NCBI RefSeq assembly: GCF_947498345.1
Contig: NZ_CANMJY010000010.1
Span: forward strand, 62,001-126,000
Length of the DNA stretch: 64,000 bases
From: an uncultured Winogradskyella sp.
GTDB lineage: Bacteria; Bacteroidota; Bacteroidia; Flavobacteriales; Flavobacteriaceae
Reading direction: 5' to 3'
Below are positions 8,789 to 18,654 of this stretch, piece after piece (within the stretch, counting starts at the first letter, position 1; every line of letters begins with the position of its first letter). The notes beneath the pieces are model-generated. The model saw nothing but the letters and a program-made list of their open reading frames with translations, was not told the origin of the DNA and did not search any database. A program made the position numbers and the translations under genes.

Positions 8789-9115
8789 TTATTTAGGAGG
8801 CAAACTATTAACATAAGCAAAGCTTTGCTCAAAATAGTTTACCATTAATTTTGTGTCTTTCCAAAGTGATTCTGGGACTAAAACATAATCCTTCATTTTT
8901 GCTCCATAAGAATAATAATAGCCAGTATTATGTTGCTCCATAAATTTCGTTGCTACATCCTTTGGTAAACGAATACCAATCTCAGCATCCTTGTTTAATA
9001 AGGTAAACATGTAACCGTTCGATGAGGTATAAATCATCTTTTTACCTTTACGCTCAAAACCGTTACAGGCTTCCGTAATTTTATCATAAACGTTTAGTGC
9101 GTCGTCCCATGTCAT
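8789..9115 (-). CDS. Small TfoX-N-terminal-like protein
   Basis: This 108-residue cytoplasmic protein has the outline of the TfoX N-terminal domain: a central hydrophobic strand pair around NGYMFTLLNKDAEIGIRL, a glycine-tyrosine segment and a late VPESLWKDTKLMVNYFEQSF helix. The match is by pattern only. It is sandwiched between two VOC genes with gaps of 3 and 10 bases, so the three are likely one transcript. Despite the name, nothing here ties it to competence; small stand-alone TfoX-N proteins are common in environmental bacteria without known roles. Confidence 0.6.
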   Translation of the reverse strand: MTWDDALNVYDKITEACNGFERKGKKMIYTSSNGYMFTLLNKDAEIGIRLPKDVATKFMEQHNTGYYYSYGAKMKDYVLVPESLWKDTKLMVNYFEQSFAYVNSLPPK

Positions 9116-9118
9116 AAC

Positions 9119-9490
9119 TTATATATGTTGATCGATTAATATAGCATTACCATCTGGATCTAATATCACAAAACTAGCTGGACCAGAATCAGCGGCTTCG
9201 ATTTCGCTGGCAAATGTGACATCTTTTGATTTTAAATGTGCCTGAATATCGCGTACATCATCATACTGTTCTAAAGTATTGGCATCTTGATCCCAACCAG
9301 GATTAAAAGTGAGGATATTATTTTCAAACATACCTTGAAACAAACCAATAAGTGATGATTCATTTTTCATGATAAGGTAGTTTCTTTCTAAATCACCTGC
9401 AAAAACTGAAAAGCCTAAGGCTTCATAAAATGCTTTGGATGCCTTAATGTCTTTTACGGCAAGACTAATTGAAAATGCACCTAGTTTCAT
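9119..9490 (-). CDS. VOC (glyoxalase) family protein
   Basis: This 123-residue protein has two half-modules: FSISLAVKDIKASKAFYEALGF at the start and SFVILDPDGNAILIDQH at the end, the classic VOC pattern. Such proteins bind a divalent metal between the beta sheets and act in detoxification or dioxygenase chemistry. It is first in the three-gene cluster 9490 to 8380 on the minus strand and starts with ATG. No substrate can be proposed. Confidence 0.85.
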   Translation of the reverse strand: MKLGAFSISLAVKDIKASKAFYEALGFSVFAGDLERNYLIMKNESSLIGLFQGMFENNILTFNPGWDQDANTLEQYDDVRDIQAHLKSKDVTFASEIEAADSGPASFVILDPDGNAILIDQHI

Positions 9491-9541
9491 AATTCTTATG
9501 TGTTTGATTATCAGTTAAAGATAATGAAAGTATCATTAATT

Positions 9542-10336
9542 TTATTTGATAATGAATAAATCAAAACCATAACCATGATGCATTATAGGCTCTTCATAAA
9601 CAGCAGTACGCAGTTCTTTGAATTCAAAATCTGGATGGTATGGTTCAGCTTTATGTATAGGGTCACCAAATTTATTAGGTTTTTTGTTAGGATTATCAGT
9701 AATCCAACCCATTGAAACTTCGTGGCCTGTTGCTATATGACCGATAATAAGTTCTATGTCTTTGGTTTTATAAATCCTAACAGAATTTAAAAAGTAAGAT
9801 GATAAATGACCAACAAATGTTTCACTTTTCTCATCCTTTTGGTTATCTGATAACTCTATAGTAAAGTCTTGTTTTTTGTATTTAAACGTGTCTTTTTTTG
9901 TAATAGAATCATGATGTATTTCTAGCCGTTTACATTTTTTTTGATAGTCGCAAAATGATAAATATTCTGCTTTAAAATAATCTAAGCTTTTGTAGATCGA
10001 TTTTATTTGTGCCAGCCCTTTGGTATAAGTAGATTGTAATAATGGTAAATATGAACGACCCTTAATTTCTGAGCTTTCAATTTCTGTTTGCGAAATCAGT
10101 TTATGAAACTTATTATAAATAGAAACATATGATTTTACTTTCCATTTCATTGCCATCATATTTTTGCTTTTATCGTTTTTGTCTATATCATGTGTTCTAT
10201 ATAGATGTACTTCAATAAAAATAATACTATCATCTATAACACCAACAGGAAATAGCTTTTGTTGTTTTGCTGATAGGCAGGCAAATGCATTTAGCGATTG
10301 AAATAAAAAAACGAATACCAATAACTTTATTTTCAT
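9542..10336 (-). CDS. Secreted hypothetical protein
   Basis: This 264-residue protein begins with a Sec signal peptide (MKIKLLVFVFLFQSLNAFA, likely cleaved before CLSAKQQ), with a cysteine just after the cut that might also mark a lipoprotein. The body is rich in aromatic beta strands and lysine, with no motif I recognise. It lies 51 bases upstream of the VOC cluster on the same strand and could be co-transcribed. Confidence 0.65.
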   Translation of the reverse strand: MKIKLLVFVFLFQSLNAFACLSAKQQKLFPVGVIDDSIIFIEVHLYRTHDIDKNDKSKNMMAMKWKVKSYVSIYNKFHKLISQTEIESSEIKGRSYLPLLQSTYTKGLAQIKSIYKSLDYFKAEYLSFCDYQKKCKRLEIHHDSITKKDTFKYKKQDFTIELSDNQKDEKSETFVGHLSSYFLNSVRIYKTKDIELIIGHIATGHEVSMGWITDNPNKKPNKFGDPIHKAEPYHPDFEFKELRTAVYEEPIMHHGYGFDLFIIK

Positions 10337-10453
10337 CTCGATGTTTTAATTTGATAATGTAGGTTTTTACAAAGCCTAAGATTTGTCCAATCTCGTTAAG
10401 TTTTAGATATTTTAATGGTCTAACATATGAGACTTAAAAATCATTCTTTTTTG

Positions 10454-12934
10454 TTATAATTCGTAAGCATTATTATTGACAAAGAAAATAGAGTTCACCA
10501 AAAATAATTTTCCATTTTCCCAAAAGCTCCTAAAAAGAGGATTATCTGCCATAAAAATAAAGCTACCACTTCCCATACGCTCTTCTCCAAATACTAGCGT
10601 TTTATCTAATTTATCTAAAGTATCTTTGCCAGCAAAACCTGAATAAACTTTAGCTTCATTTAAATAAGTAATATTGTAACCATCATCTAACAGACTGTAG
10701 GCAGAACTTCCTAATTTTAAAGAAAAGTAGTTATTATCATAACCAAAAGCCATAGGATGAGTATTATCAACATTGGTTTTAAAAATGGCACCAGTAATAA
10801 GATTATTAGTGCGTTCACGTTCGCGATCTGCATACGGAATTAGATTATCGTCATTATCGTCACTTTCTGAAGTTTTATAGTTTAAACTAAAACCATCTTT
10901 ACCTGCAAAACTTCTTAGTGCAGCATCGATAGCTATGACTTTACCACCTTTACGTACCCAATCTTTAAGCTTTTTCATATTACTGTCATTTAGAACACTA
11001 CCATAATACCCACTTGGTAGTATTAATACATTATACTTATTCAAGTTAGTTGTACTAAAATTATCAGTATTAATGGAGGTCAAAGGATAGTTTAGTTGTT
11101 GCTCAAAGAAATGCCAAATTGCACCATAATTCAATGACGAAATGCCTTTGCCAGATAGCACAGCTACTTTTTGTTTATTAATGAGTTTAATATCCGGAGA
11201 GCCAATATCTGGAGTAGTTTGCGAAAATCCAGAATTGATCTGAGTCAAAGGCTGTGAATGTTTTTGCGCTACAGTATTTAAAGCACTAACAAAATCTTTG
11301 ATATGCTTATTATCTCCCTTGGTAATAATCAATGAACCACGGTCAAAATCAGAACCATTAGAACTAAATGGTTTTTCGGTAAACCTCACTTTGAAATTAT
11401 TTTTTAGCAAATCAGCCAAAAACTGAGCATCATCTATAGAATTCCACTTGCTCACGTATCCATAGGCATCTTTTAAAACTTGTAACGCTTTACGTTCTGC
11501 TAATTTACCGCTAGCTACTTTTGTTGTACAAGCAATAGCCTCTAAGCCATATGCATAAGGTACTGACCATGCTGTAATATCGTATGTTAATGAATCCGAT
11601 AGTTTAGCATTGGGCTCAAATAACACTTTAACCATTTTACCTTTTGGCTGATTGGTATGCACTACCATAGTATTAGCATCAACAGTCATACTGGCTTGTT
11701 GACCTGTAGCATAATTATAACCAGATACTTTTGAGCCACTGGCATTTTCAAAAGTAATCTCATGTTTGTTAAGCAGTTTTTTTAAGCTATTTAATTTGTC
11801 TGTATTTCCTTTTAAAACATAGCTCTTGTACTTTAAGTTTGAATTGTCAAAGAATTTTGCAAATTCAGTATTCAATTGTTTCGCATTTTTAGAAGCAATT
11901 TCAACTGTAGATAATCCAGTAGTAGTGTGATGAGTTAATCGCTCTACTAAAGTTAGTACATGCCCTTCATCATTTAAAATCCCTAATCCAGCCATACCAT
12001 GACCACCTTGTTCGTAGGTCATACCAATCGCTCCCATATATGTTGGATAGGTATCACCATAACTTGGGTAGAACAAATCGAAACGTTCTCTGGTAAAGAA
12101 TAACCAACCTTCAGCATCAAAATATTTGGCATGATTTTTACCGATTTGTGTCTGAAAATCGCGTTGCCAATCACTTATAATTTCATGGAAAGGCTCTGCA
12201 GCAGGTGCAAAATAATAAGGTTCGTTAGGTCCTTGCTCATGAAAATCAACATGAATATGTGGCATCCACTTGTTATAGGCAAGTAATCTCGATTCACTTT
12301 CTACTTGTGTTGCCCATGCCCAATCTCTGTTGAGATCAAATAGATAATGATTAGGTCGTCCACCTGGCCAAGGTTCGTTATGTTCACTTGCCTGTTGGTC
12401 AATATCATAAGGTTGACTGGCCGTTTCGTTATACCAATTTACGTAACGGTCTCTTCCATCCGGATTAATACACGGGTCGATGATAACAACTGTATTTTCT
12501 AATAAATCTTTACGCTCAGTTAAAAGCTTATAAAGAGTTAGCATAGCTGCCTCTGTACTTGATGCTTCGTTTCCATGTACATTATAGCTCAACCAAACAA
12601 TAGCCACATCTGTTGAGCTTGGTGTGCCGTCGAGTAGCCCAGTGTTTTTTAGATTATTTTGTCTTATGGTTTCAAGGTTTTTTAAATTAGTTTCACTTGA
12701 AACATAAGCCAAATACAAAGGCCTTCTCTCATAAGTTGAACCATATTGTTCTAACTTTACTCGGTTTGATGCGGCAGAAGCAACCGCTTTAAAATAATCG
12801 ATTACCTGATGATGACGACTAAACTGTGTACCAATATCATAACCTAAAAATTCGCTTGGACTTTGAATGTTCTGTGCGGTAAGAACTAATGTTACATTAA
12901 AAGTAATTAAAAGAATGAAAAATAATTTGCGCAT
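10454..12934 (-). CDS. M14 family zinc carboxypeptidase, secreted
   Basis: This is a large extracytoplasmic metallopeptidase of about 826 residues. I place the start at the ATG at 12934 because MRKLFFILLITF begins a clean signal peptide ending ...VLTAQ; an in-frame ATG at 12955 would add seven residues. The M14 zinc motif HGNE (H127/E130, numbered from the longer start), the further His in HIHVDFHEQ and the catalytic Glu in GMTYEQGGHG (about 315) are all present. The C-terminal half looks like a glutamine amidotransferase-like beta/alpha domain (VLILPSGYYGS, then GGKVIAIDA), a combination seen in Bacteroidota M14 peptidases. It probably trims peptides for nutrition. Confidence 0.9.
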   Translation of the reverse strand: MRKLFFILLITFNVTLVLTAQNIQSPSEFLGYDIGTQFSRHHQVIDYFKAVASAASNRVKLEQYGSTYERRPLYLAYVSSETNLKNLETIRQNNLKNTGLLDGTPSSTDVAIVWLSYNVHGNEASSTEAAMLTLYKLLTERKDLLENTVVIIDPCINPDGRDRYVNWYNETASQPYDIDQQASEHNEPWPGGRPNHYLFDLNRDWAWATQVESESRLLAYNKWMPHIHVDFHEQGPNEPYYFAPAAEPFHEIISDWQRDFQTQIGKNHAKYFDAEGWLFFTRERFDLFYPSYGDTYPTYMGAIGMTYEQGGHGMAGLGILNDEGHVLTLVERLTHHTTTGLSTVEIASKNAKQLNTEFAKFFDNSNLKYKSYVLKGNTDKLNSLKKLLNKHEITFENASGSKVSGYNYATGQQASMTVDANTMVVHTNQPKGKMVKVLFEPNAKLSDSLTYDITAWSVPYAYGLEAIACTTKVASGKLAERKALQVLKDAYGYVSKWNSIDDAQFLADLLKNNFKVRFTEKPFSSNGSDFDRGSLIITKGDNKHIKDFVSALNTVAQKHSQPLTQINSGFSQTTPDIGSPDIKLINKQKVAVLSGKGISSLNYGAIWHFFEQQLNYPLTSINTDNFSTTNLNKYNVLILPSGYYGSVLNDSNMKKLKDWVRKGGKVIAIDAALRSFAGKDGFSLNYKTSESDDNDDNLIPYADRERERTNNLITGAIFKTNVDNTHPMAFGYDNNYFSLKLGSSAYSLLDDGYNITYLNEAKVYSGFAGKDTLDKLDKTLVFGEERMGSGSFIFMADNPLFRSFWENGKLFLVNSIFFVNNNAYEL

Positions 12935-13073
12935 GAGCTGTGTTGGTTTTGGCATAAAGCTAGTAAATATAATTAGGGATTTTTAGAATATGATGCTTGT
13001 TATTTGAATTAACTAAAAATTAGCAATTAGAATTTACACTTGCCGTATATTTATACCTTCATAATATTTTTAT

Positions 13074-14672
13074 ATGCCAACGGACTGTCTATCCTACAGG
13101 GATACCAATTATTTTTCTGATTTTATATGTGATTATCTCGATGAAAAATCGGAGCTGCAAGTGCTTTATAGCCGTTTCCCAAATCTCAAAAACTTTAAAG
13201 CACAAATAGATGAAAAATCAAAAAGCGGCAACCTTGAGCATAACCGAAAGGTACTTTTCAATGTTTTAAAGAAGCAATATGCGAGTATAGAAATGTCAGA
13301 ATCTACTCAAAAACATATTGAAAGCTTAACTTCAAAGAATACATTTACGATTACTACAGGCCATCAACTAAATTTGTTTACAGGACCATTATATTTTTTA
13401 CATAAGATTATATCTACAATAAATTTAACCAAACAATTAAAAGAAACTTATTCAGATTGCAACTTCGTGCCAGTGTATTGGATGGCTTCAGAGGATCATG
13501 ATTTTGAAGAAATCAATTATTTTAATTTTAAAGGCAAAAAGATCCAATGGAATTCTAATCAAACAGGTGCTGTTGGTCATTTTAAGACTGAAGGTTTAGA
13601 ACAAGTTTTTGAGGTATTTTCTGCCGAATTAGGTAGAGGAAAACATGCCGAGCAACTAAAAGAATGGTTTAATGAAGCTTACTTAAATCATCATAATTTG
13701 GCAGACGCAACACGTTATTTAGCTAATGCTTTATTTGGAGATTATGGATTAGTTATTCTCGATGCCGATGACAAGGATTTGAAGCGTTTGTTTATACCGC
13801 AGATGAAGAAAGAATTATTAGATAATACTGCTTTTGAGCAAGTTACGGAAACTAATAATATACTTGAAGATTTAGGACTAAAGATTCAGGTCAATCCAAG
13901 AGAAATTAACTTATTTTATATAAAAAACGGATTGCGCGAACGTATTGTTGAAACTGAAGGAGTTTATTCAGTTTTAGATACAGACATTGCATGGAGTAAA
14001 GATGAATTATTAAAACATCTTGATGAGGTACCAGAGCGTTTTTCACCAAATGTAATTATGCGACCACTTTATCAAGAAGTTATTTTGCCAAATCTGTGCT
14101 ATATAGGTGGAGGTGGAGAAATGATTTATTGGCTACAGTTAAAATCTAACTTTAAGATACAAGGTATTACTTTTCCGATATTATTACTAAGGAATTCTGC
14201 TTTGGTGAAGACCAAAAAACAAACTGAAAAGCTTGAAAAATTGAATATTTCGAATCAAGATTTGTTTTTAGACAAAAATTCATTCATCAATAAAAAAGTT
14301 AGAAAAATCTCGAATATTGATATTGATTTTTCAGAACAGGTTAAGCATTTAGAATCACAGTTTAAAAGTTTACATCTGCTTGCAGAGCAAACAGATAAAT
14401 CATTTATTGGAGCCGTAAAAGCACAAGAAGCTAGGCAAATAAAAGGCTTGAAACGCCTTGAAAAACGTCTGCTTAAAGCCCAAAAACGTAAATTGAAAGA
14501 TCAGATAGAACGTTGTACGGCTTTGCAAGAACAATTGTTTCCTAACCAAAGCTTACAAGAGCGAAATACAAATTTTTCAGAAATGTATTTAGAATATGGA
14601 GACAGTTTAGTACCTGAGTTGATGAAATCTTTGAAACCATTGAAGGGCAAATTCACTATAATTACGCTTTAG
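13074..14672 (+). CDS. bshC: Bacillithiol biosynthesis cysteine-adding enzyme BshC
   Basis: This 532-residue protein carries BshC landmarks: TTGHQLNLFTGPLYFLHKI near residue 93, VYWMASEDHDFEEIN near 140, PNVIMRPLYQE and a glycine-rich CYIGGGGEMIYW. A lysine/glutamine-rich coiled coil follows at about 420-490. BshC ligates cysteine to glucosaminyl-malate to complete bacillithiol, the low-molecular-weight thiol of Bacteroidota and Firmicutes. It is divergent from the M14 gene and 80 bases upstream of guaA, which has its own promoter. Confidence 0.94.
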   Translation: MPTDCLSYRDTNYFSDFICDYLDEKSELQVLYSRFPNLKNFKAQIDEKSKSGNLEHNRKVLFNVLKKQYASIEMSESTQKHIESLTSKNTFTITTGHQLNLFTGPLYFLHKIISTINLTKQLKETYSDCNFVPVYWMASEDHDFEEINYFNFKGKKIQWNSNQTGAVGHFKTEGLEQVFEVFSAELGRGKHAEQLKEWFNEAYLNHHNLADATRYLANALFGDYGLVILDADDKDLKRLFIPQMKKELLDNTAFEQVTETNNILEDLGLKIQVNPREINLFYIKNGLRERIVETEGVYSVLDTDIAWSKDELLKHLDEVPERFSPNVIMRPLYQEVILPNLCYIGGGGEMIYWLQLKSNFKIQGITFPILLLRNSALVKTKKQTEKLEKLNISNQDLFLDKNSFINKKVRKISNIDIDFSEQVKHLESQFKSLHLLAEQTDKSFIGAVKAQEARQIKGLKRLEKRLLKAQKRKLKDQIERCTALQEQLFPNQSLQERNTNFSEMYLEYGDSLVPELMKSLKPLKGKFTIITL

Positions 14673-14709
14673 GATTTTAGTTTCAAAAACTGTTAAAAAC
14701 TATTCAAAA

Positions 14710-14741
14710 AATCTAAAATCGTCAATCTAAAATCTGAAATC
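14710..14741 (+). repeat. 7-bp-period tandem repeat upstream of guaA
   Basis: Four and a half heptads each begin with AATC (AATCTAA, AATCGTC, AATCTAA, AATCTGA, AATC). They end seven bases before the guaA -7 element. Confidence 0.75.
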
Positions 14742-14747
14742 AATTAG

Positions 14748-14755
14748 TATTTTTG
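14748..14755 (+). promoter_or_regulatory. guaA -7 element, probably leaderless
   Basis: TATTTTTG matches TAnnTTTG and ends three bases before the ATG at 14759. The predicted transcription start therefore falls at or next to the start codon. Confidence 0.6.
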
Positions 14756-14758
14756 CAC

Positions 14759-16294
14759 ATGCAACACAACAAAGTCCTAATTTTAGATTTCGGATCGCAG
14801 TACACGCAGCTAATCGCAAGGCGTGTTAGAGAATTAAACATCTATTGCGAAATTCATCCATTCAATAAAATTCCTAACGATTCAGACAGTTTTAAAGCTG
14901 TTATTTTATCGGGTAGCCCAAATTCTGTTAGAGGTAAAGATGTACTTCATCCAGATCTTTCAGAAATAAGAGGAAAAAAGCCATTATTAGGGGTTTGCTA
15001 TGGAGCCCAATATTTAGCGCATTTTTCTGGTGGTGAGGTGGCAGAGTCTAATACACGAGAGTATGGTAGAGCTAATTTGGATTTTTTAAAGACTGATGAA
15101 GATTTTTTTGAAAACATTCACGAAGGTAGTCAGGTTTGGATGAGTCATAGCGATACTATTAAAAGTTTACCTAATGAAGCGATTTTATTGGCCAGTACAG
15201 AAGATGTGGAAAATGCGGCTTATAAAATTGAAGGTGAAGATACATATGCTATTCAGTTTCACCCTGAAGTGTATCATACAACTGATGGACACCAATTACT
15301 TCAGAATTTTCTGATAAAAATTGCGAAAGTAGAACAAGATTGGACACCAAATGCTTTTGTTGAAGAAACCGTTGAAGAATTAAAAGAGAGGCTAGGAAAT
15401 GATAAGGTAGTGCTTGGATTATCTGGAGGTGTAGATTCTTCCGTAGCAGCAATGTTATTGCACAAAGCTATTGGAAAAAACCTCTATTGTATCTTCGTAA
15501 ATAATGGTTTATTACGAAAAAATGAATTCGAAGATGTATTACATCAATACGAAGGCATGGGATTAAACGTTAAAGGTGTAGATGCTTCGGCACGCTTTTT
15601 GGATGCCTTGGCTGGTAAGAGCGACCCTGAGGAAAAAAGAAAAACGATAGGTCGCATGTTCATTGAGGTTTTTGATGATGAGGCTCATCGTATACAAGAT
15701 GTAAAGTGGTTAGCACAAGGCACTATTTATCCAGATGTAATTGAGAGCGTGTCTGCCACAGGTGGACCAAGTGCTACTATAAAAAGTCACCATAATGTTG
15801 GTGGTCTACCAGACTTTATGAAGCTTAAAGTCGTGGAACCTTTAAAGACATTGTTTAAGGATGAGGTAAGACGTGTAGGAGCTTCCATGAATATGGATAA
15901 ACAACTTTTGGGTCGCCATCCATTTCCTGGGCCAGGATTGGCAATTAGGATACTTGGAGATCTAACTCGTGAGAAAGTACGTATATTACAAGAGGTAGAT
16001 GCTATTTTTATAAATAACCTTCGCTCTTGGAATTTATACGATAAGGTTTGGCAAGCTGGTGCTATGTTGTTACCTGTAAATAGTGTAGGTGTAATGGGAG
16101 ATGAACGTACATATGAAAAATGTGTAGCACTTAGAGCGGTAGAAAGCACAGATGGTATGACCGCAGATTGGGTTAATTTGCCTTATGAGTTTTTACAGAA
16201 AACCTCAAATGAAATTATAAATAAAGTAAAAGGTGTCAATAGAGTTGTATATGATATCAGCTCTAAGCCACCAGCAACAATTGAGTGGGAATAA
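14759..16294 (+). CDS. guaA: GMP synthase (glutamine-hydrolysing)
   Basis: This 511-residue enzyme converts XMP to GMP with ATP and glutamine. The class I amidotransferase domain comes first (GVCYGAQ with the nucleophilic Cys near 80; QFHPEVYHT with His near 169). It is followed by the ATP-pyrophosphatase domain ([13 protein letters not shown] near 218) and the C-terminal dimerisation domain ending IEWE. I chose the ATG at 14759; a TTG two codons earlier lies inside the -7 element. The LysM gene follows 52 bases downstream. Confidence 0.97.
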   Translation: MQHNKVLILDFGSQYTQLIARRVRELNIYCEIHPFNKIPNDSDSFKAVILSGSPNSVRGKDVLHPDLSEIRGKKPLLGVCYGAQYLAHFSGGEVAESNTREYGRANLDFLKTDEDFFENIHEGSQVWMSHSDTIKSLPNEAILLASTEDVENAAYKIEGEDTYAIQFHPEVYHTTDGHQLLQNFLIKIAKVEQDWTPNAFVEETVEELKERLGNDKVVLGLSGGVDSSVAAMLLHKAIGKNLYCIFVNNGLLRKNEFEDVLHQYEGMGLNVKGVDASARFLDALAGKSDPEEKRKTIGRMFIEVFDDEAHRIQDVKWLAQGTIYPDVIESVSATGGPSATIKSHHNVGGLPDFMKLKVVEPLKTLFKDEVRRVGASMNMDKQLLGRHPFPGPGLAIRILGDLTREKVRILQEVDAIFINNLRSWNLYDKVWQAGAMLLPVNSVGVMGDERTYEKCVALRAVESTDGMTADWVNLPYEFLQKTSNEIINKVKGVNRVVYDISSKPPATIEWE

Positions 16295-16346
16295 TTTAGT
16301 GACTTATCAGTCTAACTTGTTTCTTAAAATAGGTAAAATTGAACAC

Positions 16347-18251
16347 ATGAAGAATTTATTAACCGTTATACTATTTACTTTTACAATAAGCCTTAGTGCT
16401 CAAAATTATATCGAGCACAAAATAAAAGCTGGCGAAACTATTGAGAGTATTGCCAAAAGGTATTTAGTAACTCCTTTCGATATTTTTGCATTAAACCCAG
16501 ATGCCAAAACAAAGTTTCAACCTAATACGATTTTAATTATTCCTAATTCTAAAGTTAAGAATGAACCTATTGAGGAAAAATCACGGGAGTTGATCGGTTA
16601 TAAAAAACATAAGGTAAAGCGTAAAGAAACGCTCTATGGCTTATCAAAAAAGTATAACGTTTCCGAAGATGATATAAAGAAAGCAAATCGTTTTTTGTAT
16701 TCAGAAAATTTAAAAAAGGGAGACAAAATACGTATTCCTAAATACAAAACATTTATTTCTAAACAAACCTTAAAGAATACAGTTAGAAAATATGAGGTTT
16801 TACCTAAAGAAGGTAAATGGAGGGTTGCTTATAAATTTGGTATCACTATTGCAGAATTGGAAGCTTTAAATCCTAATATGGAGCCAATCTTGCAACCAGG
16901 TGACGAGCTTAATGTGCCTAACATCAATGATAAAGAGGAAAAGACAATAGAAGCTGAGTACAACTACTATGAAGTATTGCCAAAAGAAGGTTTTTATAGA
17001 TTAAAAATAAAAACAGATTTAACGCAAGAGGAGCTCGAAGACCTTAACCCAGAATTAAAAACAGGAGGCTTAAAAGCAGGTATGGTTTTAAAAATCCCAG
17101 CTTCTATTGACACAACAGCTAGTTTATCTAATGTAGAAACTACAAAGTTAGAATCTAATTTAAAGAATTTTAAGACTAAGAAATTGGCTTTAATGATGCC
17201 ATATCGTCTTAATAGAATTGATACAGATTCTGTTGCTGAAGCAAAAGCTATGATAAAGAAAGATAAGCTATTGTCTATTGTTTTAGATTTTCATGTAGGA
17301 GTAAGGATGGCCTTGGATTCTGCTAGGCAGCTTGGTATATCAACAGACTTAAAAGTTTTAGATACACGTTATCAAGCATCAAGAGCCAGTAAATTATTAA
17401 ATGAGAATGATTTTTCTAATTACGATGCTGTTATTGGTCCGATGGAAGAACAAGCATTTGATAGAGTAGCAAATGCTTTAAAACGTGATAGAGTGCCAGT
17501 AATTGCTGCTTTAAATAAACCTAAAGAAGTTTATGGTAATGTGTTTCAAACAATTCCTAAAAATAAACTATTAGAAAAAGCAATGATCGATTTTGTTAAA
17601 GCAGATAGCTTAAAGACTAAAGTTGTGATAATTGCAGATCAGGCGCATCGTGAGAAAAGCAACATGTTGAAAAAAGAGTTTCCAGGTGCTACTCAAATAT
17701 ATTCAGAAAGAGATAAGAAAACAGGTAAGGATGAATATTTTGTTTATCCGGTACGATTAGAAAATATGTTTCCGAAAGGAAAAACAATAGTATTTCTTGA
17801 GACTGATAGTAATCCTCTAGCTTCTAGCGTCATCAGTATGATTAACTCAAAAGCAATAGATGATACCGAAATTGTTTTAGTAACACTAAATAAAAATAAG
17901 GCCTTTGAAGGTAAAGATATAGACAATAACAATTTATCTAATCTTAAGTTCCATTACCCTTCAGTAAATAAGGGTTTTGATGAAGTTAAGTACAATGGTT
18001 TTGTTAAAGCTTATAGAAAAGAATTTGGTATTTCACCAAGTAAGTATGTAGCTCGTGGTTTTGACATTACATTAGATGTTTTATTGCGTTTAGCTACAGA
18101 AGATAATCTTTACGAAGCTTCTAGCGATACTATAGAGACAGAATATATAGAGAATAAGTTTAGATACAATAAATCACTATTTGGTGGTTATATGAATGAA
18201 GCCGTTTATATCGTAAAGTTTGATAATTTAAGAATTGTAGAAGCGAATTAA
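16347..18251 (+). CDS. Secreted LysM-repeat protein with periplasmic-binding-like domain
   Basis: This 634-residue protein has a signal peptide (MKNLLTVILFTFTISLSAQ). Four LysM-type peptidoglycan-binding repeats follow within about residues 20-255; repeats 3 and 4 share YEVLPKEG. A C-terminal domain (about 270-634) resembles type 1 periplasmic-binding proteins: LALMMPYRLNR, YDAVIGPMEEQAFDRVANAL, VVIIADQ, ARGFDITLDVLLRLA. The start at 16347 is preferred because longer in-frame starts overlap guaA and precede the signal peptide. Related LysM-binding fusions follow guaA in other flavobacteria. It probably anchors to the cell wall; a ligand is not identifiable. Confidence 0.87.
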   Translation: MKNLLTVILFTFTISLSAQNYIEHKIKAGETIESIAKRYLVTPFDIFALNPDAKTKFQPNTILIIPNSKVKNEPIEEKSRELIGYKKHKVKRKETLYGLSKKYNVSEDDIKKANRFLYSENLKKGDKIRIPKYKTFISKQTLKNTVRKYEVLPKEGKWRVAYKFGITIAELEALNPNMEPILQPGDELNVPNINDKEEKTIEAEYNYYEVLPKEGFYRLKIKTDLTQEELEDLNPELKTGGLKAGMVLKIPASIDTTASLSNVETTKLESNLKNFKTKKLALMMPYRLNRIDTDSVAEAKAMIKKDKLLSIVLDFHVGVRMALDSARQLGISTDLKVLDTRYQASRASKLLNENDFSNYDAVIGPMEEQAFDRVANALKRDRVPVIAALNKPKEVYGNVFQTIPKNKLLEKAMIDFVKADSLKTKVVIIADQAHREKSNMLKKEFPGATQIYSERDKKTGKDEYFVYPVRLENMFPKGKTIVFLETDSNPLASSVISMINSKAIDDTEIVLVTLNKNKAFEGKDIDNNNLSNLKFHYPSVNKGFDEVKYNGFVKAYRKEFGISPSKYVARGFDITLDVLLRLATEDNLYEASSDTIETEYIENKFRYNKSLFGGYMNEAVYIVKFDNLRIVEAN

Positions 18252-18252
18252 T

Positions 18253-18654
18253 ATGACCTCTAAAGTCACATATTTGGGTAACTTAAGAACAGAAAGTGTT
18301 CATGTAAAGTCTAATAATTCTTTTATTACTGATGCACCAGTAGACAATAATGGAAAAGGTGAAGCGTTTTCTCCAACAGATACTGTTGCTACAGGATTGG
18401 CAAGTTGTATGTTAACAGTTATGGGAATTAAGGCAAGAGATATGAATGTAGATATGTCTGGTGCTACAGCTGAGGTTACAAAAACCATGGCAAGTAACCC
18501 AAGACGCATTTCTAAAATAGAGGTTGTTCTTAATTTTCCGTTTGAAACTGATAATAAAACACAAAAGATTTTAGAACGTACCGCAAATACTTGTCCTGTA
18601 CATTACAGTTTACATCCAGATATCCAAAAAGATATTACGTTTAACTGGCAATAG
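18253..18654 (+). CDS. OsmC family protein
   Basis: This 133-residue OsmC/Ohr-fold protein has the conserved Cys in GLASCMLTVMGIKA (about residue 56) and the second Cys in ANTCPVHYSL (about 116). The cysteine pair in this family forms a thiol peroxidase site reducing organic hydroperoxides. It starts one base after the LysM gene and abuts the DUF922 gene, so the string is one operon. Confidence 0.92.
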   Translation: MTSKVTYLGNLRTESVHVKSNNSFITDAPVDNNGKGEAFSPTDTVATGLASCMLTVMGIKARDMNVDMSGATAEVTKTMASNPRRISKIEVVLNFPFETDNKTQKILERTANTCPVHYSLHPDIQKDITFNWQ

